Part shown: piece after piece, positions 12,963 to 24,892 of the stretch | Position numbering within the stretch: position 1 is the stretch's first letter | How the letters are laid out: every line of letters begins with the position of its first letter | DNA from: Campylorhamphus procurvoides | Lineage: Eukaryota > Chordata > Aves > Passeriformes > Dendrocolaptidae | Assembly (NCBI GenBank): GCA_013396655.1 | Contig: WBMV01004890.1 | Coordinates: 831,025-895,024 of the forward strand | Direction: 5' to 3' | DNA length: 64,000 nucleotides | Position numbers and translations under genes: made by a program | The notes under the pieces: model-generated | The model's database searches: none | What the model was told of the DNA's origin: nothing | What the model saw: the letters and a program-made list of their open reading frames with translations, nothing else

Positions 12963-13028
12963 AGTATTTCATGAGGATAACTCAAGTATTTCACCAGGAT
13001 AACTGAAGTATTCCACCAGTATAACTCC
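12963..13028. repeat. 22-bp tandem repeat, three copies
   Basis: Three direct 22-bp units start at 12963, 12985 and 13007, of the form AGTATTTCACCAGGATAACT followed by two variable bases. The copies differ at a few positions, so the array is not freshly expanded. The unit length is not a multiple of three, and no reading frame crosses it. Confidence 0.85.
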
Positions 13029-14505
13029 AGTGTGACTGCCTGCACCCTGCCCTGCTGTACCAGTGTCTGCACTGCTCAACATAGCACTTCTCTTAGCAGT
13101 GTCACTGTATTGAGTTATTTGTCATTTCATTTGATAATTTTTCATTAGTATGCTTGGCATAAGAATGTGCTAATGAAATTTGATAAAAATGTAAAGCTGG
13201 GAGGAATTGCTAACGTAGAGGAGCGGGGTATGTTATCCAGGAAGAGATGGATGGTCTAGCAGATGGAAATAAAAGTGAATTAATGTTAGTAATACCAAGT
13301 AAAAGGTCATGCTTCTAGGAACTAACTGGAATTCAACTGCTGAACAGGGATTTATCAGACAATAACTTAAGAAGAAAGATAGGGGCATAATATGTCCAGT
13401 GGTCCAGCTGATTGTGGACGACTGTAAAGCAGCAGGAAGGTACAGCTGTATAAAAGAGAAATACTGTCTTTGGACATGTAAGGTGAATTATTAAAATAGA
13501 AGAGTAATTGCCTTGCAAGGCATTAGTGGGTCCTGGGTTGGAATAGTCACATAGCTCTGTTCTATTCACATTACTTGCATAGCTGATAGGAAGAGATAGG
13601 CACCTATGACAGATGGTTTAGAGCAGGATTTATGGCAGCTTCAGCAAACTCCACTCCAAATTCTGGTGGTTTAAGTTAACGTAGGTTTGTGTATATCCTC
13701 TACAATATATGCTTTTAGTCCTTTGCCTCCAAAAAAGTTATAATTAAATTGTGGTAAGTAGAGTGTAACTCTGCTGAGTTTATTAGTAGAAAAATCTTCT
13801 TGTGAGGGGACACCACCAGAGTGACCTATTGGAATGCTGGCAGGGAATGGACTGATGACTTTACATGAAGGCAGTGTTGGAAAGCAAAAATAACTGCTAG
13901 CACTGAGAAACGTTGATGAAGAGGAATAACACAAAAAGGTGATAGGCTGTTGGGAAATAAATGGAATTTAAATAAGGTAAGTTCTGCTGGTGTGAGAGAA
14001 ATTCTTGAACAGCTTCAAGAATCCCATCAGTGACAAGGATACACATTTCAAATGGAGCTGGACCTGGGTTTGAATCAGGTTAAATTAAACAACTGCTTAT
14101 GATTGCAGGTACCGTGTTGTGACATGATAGGAGTTCATTTCCATTCCTAAATTCTTTTGAAGCAATTTTTTGATGAATCCACAGATGCCTTTCATTGAAC
14201 AGCAGCTCTGCACACAAATTGTCTCTTTTGATGTCCAGGCTGAGCCCCATTCAGTAAACCCTGTGCTCTCCTTCCTCTTCCCTCACACAGAGTCACTCTT
14301 GGTCACTCCCTCTCCTGCTCCTTAGGTTGTTCCCCTCCTCTCCTAAGGGCTGAGGACAACTGGTGATGTCCTTTAAAAATGATGATTAACACCAATATCA
14401 AGAGAGATCTGTTGTCCTGCAGACAGAATGATAGCTGGGTGTCAGTCTGGAATTTGTGAGGAGACTGTTAAGGGGTTTTCAACCTGCTAAAGTTGTGGCA
14501 ATATT

Positions 14506-14540
14506 GTTCTAACAAAGATTTCAAGTTCTAACAAAGATTT
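14506..14540. repeat. 19-bp direct repeat, just under two copies
   Basis: The motif GTTCTAACAAAGATTT occurs at 14506 and again at 14525, separated by CAA, giving a 19-bp period. It is a small local duplication of no evident function. Confidence 0.75.
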
Positions 14541-15311
14541 TTCTTTCCCAAACACAGTTAACAGCCTGGTCTGAGTCTGACAGCAGCTTATTAACTTCAT
14601 GTGTGTTGTTTGACCTATAGTATGGAAGTGTATCTGCATCTATTTAAAGTGTTTAAATTACTTTAATATAAATGACAAATATATCTGTACATTTTGTGCA
14701 AGTCTGTTCTAGCAGTTGAATTTTTATGTCCCTGGCTTTAGACAGCATCATAACTAAGCTCAGTCTGACCCTTGCTTGGCAGAGGGAACTCATTGTTTGT
14801 GCTCAGGGCAGCCTTGGTTGCTCTAAGTCAGACCTGGAGCCCTCCCAGCTCTCGTGTCCAACCTGACAAACCTTTCTTTGTCACATTTTAGGTGGAATGT
14901 GGTCTTTAAACTCTCTGTTCCTTCTCTTGATTCGTGGAACTGAATCAGCTTGCTTTCAAAGTGTATCCTGGGAATTGTGTGGATGTGTTGGAATAGCTTA
15001 TAGTTGCATTAGCCATCATCTCTGTTCAGAATTAAATTAAAAATTAGTCAAACCAGAAACATGTTTTTCCTGTTCTGTTTTGGTGTGTCTCCCCCACTAT
15101 TCCTGAATATTCCCTGAGTCTTAATTTATACCTGGGTTTGCCTTCTGATGGGCATGAGAGGTGAATAGTCTTCTCAGTGTGAAAGACAGTTCTCTTCGGT
15201 TCTATTCCCTCAAGCCACAACAACCAATTGATGTCCGTTACCTCAAAAGCCAATTAATCCCACTCCTGTTTTGTTGAATCAATACTAATGCGTTTTCCCT
15301 GTAATTTTCAG

Positions 15312-15344
15312 GTTTTGACAACGCTGGATGCCAGCAAAGCTGAG
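15312..15344 (+). other. Candidate 33-nt exon
   Basis: An acceptor (CCCTGTAATTTTCAG) is followed by 33 nt and the donor GAG|GTAGGA. The 33 nt is in frame with itself and reads VLTTLDASKAE; the other two frames contain TGA. Length divisible by three and phase 0 at both ends make it a clean insert-type exon if real. No protein family is recognised. Short open segments between splice-like sites are frequent by chance. Confidence 0.18.
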
Positions 15345-16681
15345 GTAGGAAATCCTGTCTTATCCTGGTGGAATGTTAAATAGCTGTTTGCAGGTTTGAT
15401 GGAGGGGCCAGCCTGCCCACAGTTTTGGGGGTGAGCATTTAAGTTACTTCAGAATGGCATTTGTGCTGCTTCTCGTGTTTAATGAGCCAACCTTTGGAAT
15501 TCTGGCCATGTTCCAACAACTTTGAAGCTGATAAAGCCCTTCTAGGAAGGTTCTGTCATTGTGCAGGTCTTTCTGCACATTTCCACAGCGTTGAAATTGG
15601 AGAGCAGAGGTTTGTTCAGGATGTGCTTTAATTTCCCACACACACAAGGTTCTCATCTGAACTTTGCTCTGTGGCCTCCCATTTTTCTCATTTGTCCCAG
15701 TAAAGCAGGTGTTGTCCCTGCTCCAGAGTTGGTTCTGGGGCTTGGCCTGTGTTCTGTCCAGCTCCTTGTCTGGTTTGCCTCACTTTTCTCCTACCATATG
15801 TCATGAGCTGCTTGAAGAGGCTGGGATATAAAAGAGAAGTTTAATCTGGGGACAGAATGCTGCCAGCCAAGTTGTTGTTACGTTCTGGAGTGACATTAGT
15901 GGTATTTTATGTCACCTGCCTTGGGTGCTTGACATTGCTGTAGTTTAGCTTGATTATTTTGGACTCATTTATTATGTCAGCTTTTCTATTCATGTGTAAG
16001 TACTTTACATGTTCTGAATGGTCTTCTCAGAGGTGAAAAATATTGTTATTGGAGTATGTCTTGAATGGCTGATTGCTAAAGCAAAAATGTCACTCCTTTG
16101 TGACCACTAACTTGTTAGACTGCATTTGTCTCTGCTGAATGTTGCTGGTGAACAAGTCACTGCACTTTTAATAAGTGACAGATATTTTTATTCGGTGCAC
16201 AGTTCCTGACTCATTTAAATGTGGTGTCAGCTGGAAGCTCGGAGTGTTCTTATATGAAACAGTCCTCAGACTCATAGTGGGGAATTTGTGATGGACTCCA
16301 AAGCTAATGTTTAACTGTGACAAAATGTCTAGGTGACTCTGACTGCTGGAGCCAGATACATTTTTAATATGAACCTTTGGTAAATTAAATTGCATTGTTG
16401 AAGGGAATAGATAAACTGTGCTAGTTACTTCAAAGAACAAGGACACGAGTTCACTTACATACTGCAAAAGAATGAGATCATTCATTTTTATTTAGATTAA
16501 GACTGTAATATTAGTGTTCAATTTAGTTGGTCTGATTCAATTGCATACTTGGCTTGTCTCAGGGAGTTTGGGGAGTAGGATTTGTGTCTGTTGTTTCACT
16601 GGTGCACTGTTTAAATGCTCTGTGCCATTGTATCAATAGAGCCTGCTAATAAACAGTCACTTCCACTTTCTTGCTTTGTAG

Positions 16682-16716
16682 TGGGATTTTTGGGGTGGAG
16701 ATTTGTCACTCTACAG
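16682..16716 (+). other. Candidate 35-nt exon
   Basis: A pyrimidine-rich acceptor (CCACTTTCTTGCTTTGTAG) precedes 35 nt and the donor CAG|GTACTG. The first frame reads WDFWGGDLSLY plus AG. The leftover AG would complete an Arg codon with the first G of the candidate exon at 31881. No family is recognised. The evidence is limited to splice signals and an open frame too short to be informative alone. Confidence 0.15.
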
Positions 16717-19700
16717 GTACTGCTATTGATTCTGCTCCATTATGTAAAATCTGTTCTCTTATTTATTTGTAAAATGTTCTCATTCACTTTTTAATCTTGT
16801 GTGTATAAAATTCTAGGAATATTACAAGTTCCTCAGTCAGTCAGCTGAGTTGCTTTGTTTGTTAGTACTTGAACCATTTGAAAACCTTGGTTGTCCTTTG
16901 AAAGACTTCATCCACTGACCTTTGTCCAGCCCTTGGACCAGATGACTTTGCAGGTGCAGCTCTGTCTCTGAGAGGTTATTCCTTGCTGCTTCTTCCATTC
17001 ATGGAAGTACTCAGAAGGAATGCCAAAGTTCCCCAATACAGGGAAAATCCTAAGTAAAGGGAAAGGATAATTAAGTGCTTTCCTGAATTGGGGCCTTAGT
17101 GCTCTTTGGGATTAGTCCAACCGAATTCAGTGGAATAACTCACAAGAATAGAAACTAAAAGATAATAGACATGCAGAGCTGGCTGGTGATTGTTTTAATG
17201 AGGGACAATCTTCAGCTTGAGGGAAATTACTCCTTTGGAACAGCAAACTTCCTGAGGTTTATTCCTGAGACCCACATGGCACAAGGGATGTATATATTCT
17301 GCAGTGTTTGTGAAGCTAACACACCTTAAATAACCATGTGAATGACAAGACATGTTTTGCCTGATTTTGTTTTTTAGGAACAGTTCTGAGAAATATAAAC
17401 CCCAAACCCCCTTGTTGTGGTTCACCTTTGCATCACATCTTATCTCATCAGAGCTCCTCTGTTTGCTTCTGTAGTGCTTGTGCCACAAGATCTCTAGTCT
17501 GCTTTTAAATAGAAAAAAGGGCTTTTGTTTGCTTTCTAAAATCTTTTACTTGGGACTGCTACTTGGTTGTTCATGAACTGTTCATCTGAGTAGTGCTGAA
17601 ATTTGTTTATTTCTTTTTTTGGGTGTTCCTGGGATGTTCCCTCACTGAATTTTGTATGAAATCTTGGTTAAAACTGAGCATGTTTGCATTACAGCTGAAT
17701 GTTTTAGGAAGGCACAAACAAGTCAGGGTTTTTTTCCAAATGCTGGTTGCCACATACCAGCTGTAGAGAAGCAAACACATCTCGAGGAAGCTGTCAAGTG
17801 ATCCCAAGACCTTCCTTCCATCTTTTAACACAAAGGGGCAACAAATAGTGACAGAGTCAAAGCTGTAGGCAGCACAGCCCTCTGAGAATAATTGCCAAAT
17901 CTGCCTACACTGTGTCTTTTAGTGGCAGAGTCTCAGAAATATGCGAGTTAGAGGCATCTTAAAAAGGAATAACTTGTGCATAGGTAGTCAAATAAGAAGA
18001 TTTTAATCACCAGTTACCCTGATTTCTTGCTCAAACACATAAGAGATCCTGTTAAGGTCATTACAAAATGGGCCTGAGAACAGTCTCAGTTACACACTTT
18101 GTCCTACTATATAAAATATAATGAATTTTTTTTTATTCCTTTTAACTTTGTCTAATACAGGTATATGGCATCTAGTCCTTTAATTGCTGATTGTATGTAC
18201 ATTTGTCTCCACCAAAAGGTGTCTCACTGAACCGTGTGACTTTCCAGGATGTTCTTTCTAATTAGCCATTAGTATAAATAATCTTTGTGTTGGGGGAAGC
18301 AGAATTTCTCTTCCTCTTTCTGAAACAAATGGTGTTACCAAAATAGAGGACAGAAAGCTGCTTGTGATTCCCATTTTCCTCTGCAGTATTTGAATAAATG
18401 ATCCAGTGAAGTTCAAGGCCTTCTTGTGAGAAGTGAGAGGTCACGCCTGATTGAAATACAAGTTCAGTATAACTGTGTGTTAGCTCCCTGCCTGCTTTTA
18501 TGTGAGGAATGTCAAGGCAGCCTATTTTTTACTCTCATAAAGAAAAGGCTGCCTATATGTCTCAATAAAACTGGGAATCAAAATCAGCTCAGAGCCAAGG
18601 AGGGTATTAAATCAGAGTTTACAGAAAACCTCAGAATGGCGAGCAGACTGCAGCTCTGATGATGACAAAAGTGTCACTGATTTATACTGGGCTCCGTAAC
18701 GTCCTTGATTATCAGGAAATGTCATTTTGAAGTCCCCCACTTCCCTTGCATGGCAGGAATAGGTCAGACCCAGGGAGCAGCGTGCTTTGGAAAGGGCCAG
18801 TACATATTTTCTAATTGATTTTTGAAAAGCAGCCAGTGAAAGGGTGTGTGTAAACAGGCAGCAGCACTTGCTCAGAAAATATGCCTCGCCCAGGGTTGTT
18901 GTGCTGCTCCTGGTTCGATTGTTTGCAGTGTGCTCCGTTCCTGGGAGGCTCATAATTCTCTCTGCTGGTATATGAGGGAGTTTTAAATCCTCGTGGCTGA
19001 TTGATTTCTATGAGAAAACTATGATATCAATGGAAACTTGAGTTAGGGAAACATGAATGCTTGGTTGGATGCTGTCAGAGTAAATTACAGGGGTTGCATT
19101 AAAAATCCATGGTAGATAAAAACATGTCATTCAGTGTCCCCAACCTCCACGTCCATATTCCGTTTTCCTGAACCTGTGCATTGTTAATCCTATCCAGCTG
19201 TCTGTTCCCTCTTCCTGAAAGGGGGATGAGGCATACAATGATCAGTAAAGAATTTGCCATTAGTATTTTTTTAATGTTCACATCTTTATTTAGAGCAAGA
19301 ATATATTTGCATTTTAAAAACCCACATTGCTATATAAGTATAGCATAAAACTTTACTTATGGTCATAATTGTTGTTATTTTAAGGAATTTAATGCCTCTA
19401 GAGTTTGAAGTAGGACTTCAGAATTTATCAAGAGGATAAATATTGCAGTAAGATCATAATTTTTGCTTGATCTGTCGAAATCCCTTCAAATCTGGATGAG
19501 TCATAAGCTGTCACCAATTGTGAATAAATAAGCATCATTATTTAAAAAATAAATGCAATAAATTGATAATTCCATATTATATTATTTACAATACTTATAA
19601 TTTAAAGTGCAAAATCAAGAATGATATGTTAAAATTATTTTTACTTGTCAAGTCTTTAGAACAGAACAGTTAGAACTGGCAGAAGTTGTTATTTTGATGT

Positions 19701-22700
19701 TGTCTCCTCAGTAATTTCCACCAAAAAGTATTTTACAGTCCTGACGTGTTAATATGGACATTCCAGCTGTGGCAGGGAAGAAATTCCAAGCAGAGCGTGC
19801 CTGGGAGGTGACCCTGGGGCATGACTGGGGTGCCTCCCCCTCCCACACCTAAAATACCATCAGGATTTCATAGATCCCACTCCAACTTTTACTACCAAAG
19901 GCAGAATCCTGACTACCTTTTATAGTTCTGGGGTTTAACCAGCATTAGTTACATATATTTGTATAAAAACTGCACCAAATGGATGGGAAAGAATTATAAT
20001 AAGTTTTCATCCATATTTTACTTGGGTATGAATATCTAGGACTGTGCTCCTTCAATCTGAAATGCTCTGCAGTCATTTGAAGCTGTGCAGCGTGAGAGAC
20101 AGTCTCGCTGTAGCTGCTACTGTAAAACCTAATTTGCTGCATAAAATATGAGAGCTTTAGTGAAATATGAGCCTGGAGAGCAACTCTTTTGATCTTGAGT
20201 AGTCAAAAGGTTGGCATGTATAATGGTATGAAAATAAATGATGTCAAAACTGTAGGATATAATTTATGGTTTGGGGACTACTTTACTCATGGAGGCAGAA
20301 GCTTCTACCACTGAACAGCAAGTAGTTCAACAAAAGATAATGAATGGAAATTACAAACTTTAATAACAGCCCAAATATATTGAATCGTGCAATACATCAG
20401 TTTAGACACAACCAGCCGACTAATTTACTGATTGTATATTATTAAATAGAGCACTTTTAAAATGTATGATTGGAACTTTAGCCTTCATTTCGTATTTCTT
20501 TAAATAAGTACTTGGCACTAACTGTCATCCAGTTTGGCAAGGGCTTGGGCACATAAATTATCTTTACTCAGTTCCAGTGGCAAAAGTCTGGGTTTTGTAA
20601 GCTTTAAAAATGTGCTTTTCAGCTGTCCCAGCACAGCCTGGAGGGTGCCCAGGTGTGTTATGGTATCTCTAAGAGAGGGATTGCAAAACAAGGTCAGACT
20701 ATTTGTTGTCCAAAATATTGATGATTACTATACCATGAGGATTCTTGTGTGGTTCTGACAGCTGAGGCTCTGTTGCCTACGCAGGTTTTGGCTTGAATTT
20801 TCTCTTTTTATATGTTTCTAAAAAATGCTCCCTGGACTAATTCAGTTACCTCCATTTGCTTCACTTCAATCTGCACAATCTACTCTAATAAGGTCTCAGT
20901 GTCTGGAAACAGTCTTTTGACTGGGGGCGAGGGGATGTTGGGCTTGGTTTGTTTGTTTGTTTTGGTTTATTTTGAACTCCTCTCTTTTGAGCTCTGTCTT
21001 GTGAAGTTTCCCTAGGCTTCTCTTTCCTCCTTTTCTCACTCAAATGCTGCTCAGCCCTTTGGTCGGCACTCCAGAGCTCTTTGTGGCACACCCAGGTGTG
21101 GTGTTTTGGTGAGACTGGAGGTCACAGCACTTTGCAGGGGGAGCTGTCAGAAGTTCCTGACCTGCTCTTTGGATTAATACACACCCCAGAGTCTGAAAAG
21201 GGAATTTTCCTTCCAGGATCTTGCATCAGCGCAGCAACCTCCCCAACCCCCACAGATCTCTTTGGACAGGACTCCTACAAGGCTTCTGAGGAGAATTAAA
21301 TTTGATAATGGCAACTGTGAACCATCTTTGTGTATATTTTTATGAATACGTGTCTCAAGAACATGTTTGATGCAAGTGCCTCAGTAATTGGATGGCCACC
21401 GAAGTGAATATGAGCTCATCTCACTAAAGGGTTGGGATCGACTTAAAAGTGCATTTTGTTTATTGATTCTCTCTTGCTTTACTTCTTTGTCTTGCTGAAT
21501 GTTGTAAGTTTTCACTGCCCATAGGAGGATGTGAATGTGTGTTGATGAAGGTTTTAACGGTGCTGTATTAATCACACTTTTCTCAGTCCTTTTATTGGGA
21601 ATTTCAAGAGTATCACACTGTCAGAGCTGTAGATGTGCCATATTGATCTTGTGATTAAATCAGCCAAAAGAAACTTGATTTCTAAGGGAAAACTTAATAT
21701 TTCCAAACCCCAAATATCTCCTAAATATTTGTATCCTGCAAAAGTTGATCCAATACCTTTGTTCTCTGATTATTGCAGTGAGCAGTGACACTTAGTTTGG
21801 ATTCTCATTGTATTGATGTGATGTAGCAATATATAAATTCCTGTGGATGTGTTTTCAATCATTTGAATACACAGAGGTAACTTTTTTTTTTCTTTCTTGG
21901 CAAGGCAAGAAGATAAATAGGTGAAAATGTGTATGTGTTTGAGCGATAAAGTTGGTTTAATGATTCTTGGGAAAAATTTCCTGTGGTACATACAGTAGTA
22001 ACTTGATTGAACAGGACAGAATCATGCAGTTCAATTAATGTGCAAATATGTGTTCACTGAACTTTCATTCCATTTATCACATGGACATGGAAATAGGGTC
22101 ATTTTTTATCTCTGTATTATGTATATGACATCTTAGTTTGCCTCTTGCATGTTGCTACGGGAAAAATAGCAGTGTGGCACACCACGGGCAAAAAGAATTG
22201 GAGATAAATTCCTCAGCTGTCACAAACATATTTAAGTAGATCTTTGTTTGAAGATAAATCTCTTCCTTCTGCAAGGATTAACATTCAGAAGGTCTTTGCA
22301 TGCTTTACTCTTCCCATTAAAATTGCATGCATCCCCTGGCCATATGCTGGGAAAAATCCCAGGAAACAATTGTCATGTTTATGAAGTACATCGTTAACAA
22401 TACAAGTGTAGGCCCAGAAAAACATCAAAAGGAACTTTCAGTTGAAAATACATTCATATTCACCATTGGTTATTTAAAAGAAGAGGCCACCTATTGCAAA
22501 GTAACTTTTTTCTGACTCTTAGAGAGGTTTTCTTCCATCCTCAGGCCTAGTGAGATTTGTTTGAGGACTGTTCTCTTTCTTTAGATTAATTATTCTAAAC
22601 CAGGTTAGCAAGGGTACAGTTGGTTATTCAGTTTATACGGTGGAAATTCTGTTACTGGAAAATATTTTAATTTTATTTCTCTAATTGGGGGACAAAAATG

Positions 22701-22990
22701 TATTCTTTGCTCTTGATATTGAAAAAAGTCATTACAGCAAGGGAAAAAGATGAAATTTCACAGGTGCAATGTAAAACAATGTGATAAAAATTCGTAGCTA
22801 CCCCTAAGAATACAGCAATATGGGTAACATTTTCCTTGTTCTGTTTCACTGATAGTCTAAAGACCTCTTGGCTGACATGGGCAGCTGTATAAATTAAAGA
22901 GTAGCTGAATTCCATGTGGAGTTGTAATATTTGCAGGCAAAGCTTATAACCTTTAAACAAACCACAGGCCAAGTTCTCTGCCATGTAAAT

Positions 22991-23055
22991 TGGCAGAGCT
23001 TCGTAAACTTCAATGGCCCTGGGCCTTAATGGAGCTGTGCCAGTTCTTAGAGCAG
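22991..23055 (+). repeat. Possible old amniote interspersed repeat
   Basis: The segment TGGCAGAGCTTCGTAAACTT, then CAATGG, and later TTAATGGAGCTGTGCCAGTT resembles, from memory, a repeat common in turtles, crocodilians and birds (pattern GAGCTCCATTGACTTCAATGG ... AATGGAGCTRTGCC). It is heavily diverged. It sits inside a minus-strand open frame of 158 codons (22673-23149) that I do not consider a gene. A repeat-library search would settle the family. Confidence 0.3.
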
Positions 23056-24805
23056 GGAATGGGATCTCAATTTGGGGAGAAGGTGGCAGAAGGGAAGGAA
23101 TAGAGTGGAAATTGTTAATAATCAGTCCGCACACTTCACTGTTAAACACAAAATATTCCCTTTTCTTGAGTTTTCTCAGAGGTCATAACTAGAATCTCTC
23201 TTTGCCTTGGGAAGATCTGCATCTTTCACCTTACAAAAGGTGAATGACAGAGCCAGCCCAGGCTGTGCATTGTCTTATTGAGGTGTTTTTTCCCCAGAGT
23301 TCCACATTTCTTTGCTGTTGAAATATAAGTTTGATTTCTGGTCTGATAAAGAGTTTCCAATTGCTTGTAGTCTGGAAGTGGTTTATTCATATTATGATGC
23401 ATTATTTGTGTATGATGAATTATTTGCTGAACGACTGAAGTGTTCTCCTAAGCAAAGGATACTGCCTGTTTGATTGGGAGTTTATATTTTGAGACTAGGC
23501 TGAAGTCTTCAGAATCATTTTTACAGGGTTTCCATAACAGAGCAGAGTAACTCCCAGCAGTTGGTTTGAAAATTGCTCTTCCTTGCTGTATCTCATTTTC
23601 TTCTTCCTTAGTGCCCTTTGTCCCCAAAGAACACAGTGATTGTTGTCATGCATAGGATTTGAGGAAATTCAGAGGAGACCCCAAATCACCCAGAGAAGCT
23701 CAGCAAGTTCAGTCTTTTAAATTCGATTACTTTTTCATGCAGACTTTACATTCTTAGACTTCAAACACAACAAGAGAATTTCTTTCCTGCTCTGGATTCA
23801 GGGAATGTTTTTGCTGTAACTTCTCTGGGGAGGCAAAGCAGTTCCCAGCTGAACAGCCCTTCACGTTCAGCATGACTTCTGAAAACATGAAACTGAAAAC
23901 AGCACCGTGTTGCAGCTCTAGATGATTTATTCTGACAAATAACACAAGGGCACCTACAGATAAACAGCCATGATTACATGTTGGTAAAGCCACCTATTGC
24001 CAAGAGACCAGAAGAACATTCTAGGAGGAAATATCTGTGATGTTTAATGAATTTTGAGGCATCACTGTAAAAACTGTGTTATAAAAACAGGCCTTTCGAA
24101 ATAGACACCAGCAATGTTCTTAATTTATAAAGTCAGGGTTGTAAGAACTGATTTCTGTTCATTGGTTTAGTTTGACTTGCATTGATTTAACCCAAGAAGC
24201 CCCGTGAATAGTGATGGTTCTTTTCAGAATAGAAGCCTAGGAGCAGGTTAAGGCCTAGGCTTACATAAACAGAAAGCTAAACCAAACAGGCAGACTGTTC
24301 AACTTTTAATAAATACTTTATTAATTGTTAAATGGATGATATAGTCAATTATGACTCTCTGCTGCTCAGGACTGTTTTGGGAGAGATGCTATAGATGCTT
24401 AAGGAGACTTAATGGCAGTGACAAGTACTCCTGGATGTGGCTGTAACTGTCAGAAATTTTGATTTATGGCTCTTTACTTAATACTTTAATTGTTAAATTA
24501 AAGGAGTCATGGAGAGTAGTTAAATGTGCCTTTTCTGCTAGTTGTAAGTGCATTATGGTCGAGACAATGTGCAAGTTTAGCAACCATATGAGCCATTAAT
24601 TCAGCTCCTTCGCTCACAGATGATGTGGTACCCAATTCCTGATCAGCCGTCACCTCTCTCACTGGGACACTGCTCTTAATAGTAGGTGGTTTCCCATCAG
24701 CTTCTGCATTGCAAAGCTGCATCTGAAATCCTCCTGGCCTCTTGGTCTCTGTGCTGAGCAGGACTCATGATAGGGAAAATTGTTGGTCACCAAACCTTTT
24801 GAAAG
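23056..24805. other. Unique noncoding DNA, no gene seen
   Basis: AT-leaning sequence with scattered stops and only short open frames. Several AT-rich homeobox-like motifs occur (AATTGTTAAAT at about 24325 and again near 24488). No repeat or RNA gene is recognised. Confidence 0.55.
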
Positions 24806-24892
24806 CAAAAATAACCCAAACCAAAACAACAGCAACAACAACAAAAATAACCCACAACAAACCAAACAAAAAACAAACAAAAAAGGAAAAGA
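24806..24892. repeat. A/C-rich low-complexity tract
   Basis: A run made of AACAAC, AAACAAA and CCAAA-type words with no fixed period. On the opposite strand it yields a Leu/Phe-rich spurious frame (24659-24880). It could be the decayed A-rich tail of a retroposon, but no element body was recognised beside it. Confidence 0.75.

Larger units (their letters stand above)
13029..22990. other. Long stretch of mostly unique noncoding DNA
   Basis: AT-leaning sequence with stops throughout. It contains a partial 19-bp direct repeat (14506-14540) and two small plus-strand exon candidates (15312-15344, 16682-16716), listed separately. A consensus donor-like AAG|GTAAGT at 13977 has no open upstream exon. 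No RNA gene or intact transposon is recognised. Confidence 0.5.

Noticed and set aside
13921..13990. Consensus donor AAG|GTAAGT on the plus strand at 13977
   Set aside because: All upstream frames meet stops within a few codons and no acceptor pairs with it convincingly.
22673..23149. 158-codon minus-strand frame
   Set aside because: No domain, signal peptide or splice context, and it overlaps a probable old interspersed repeat; its length is within chance for 64 kb in six frames.
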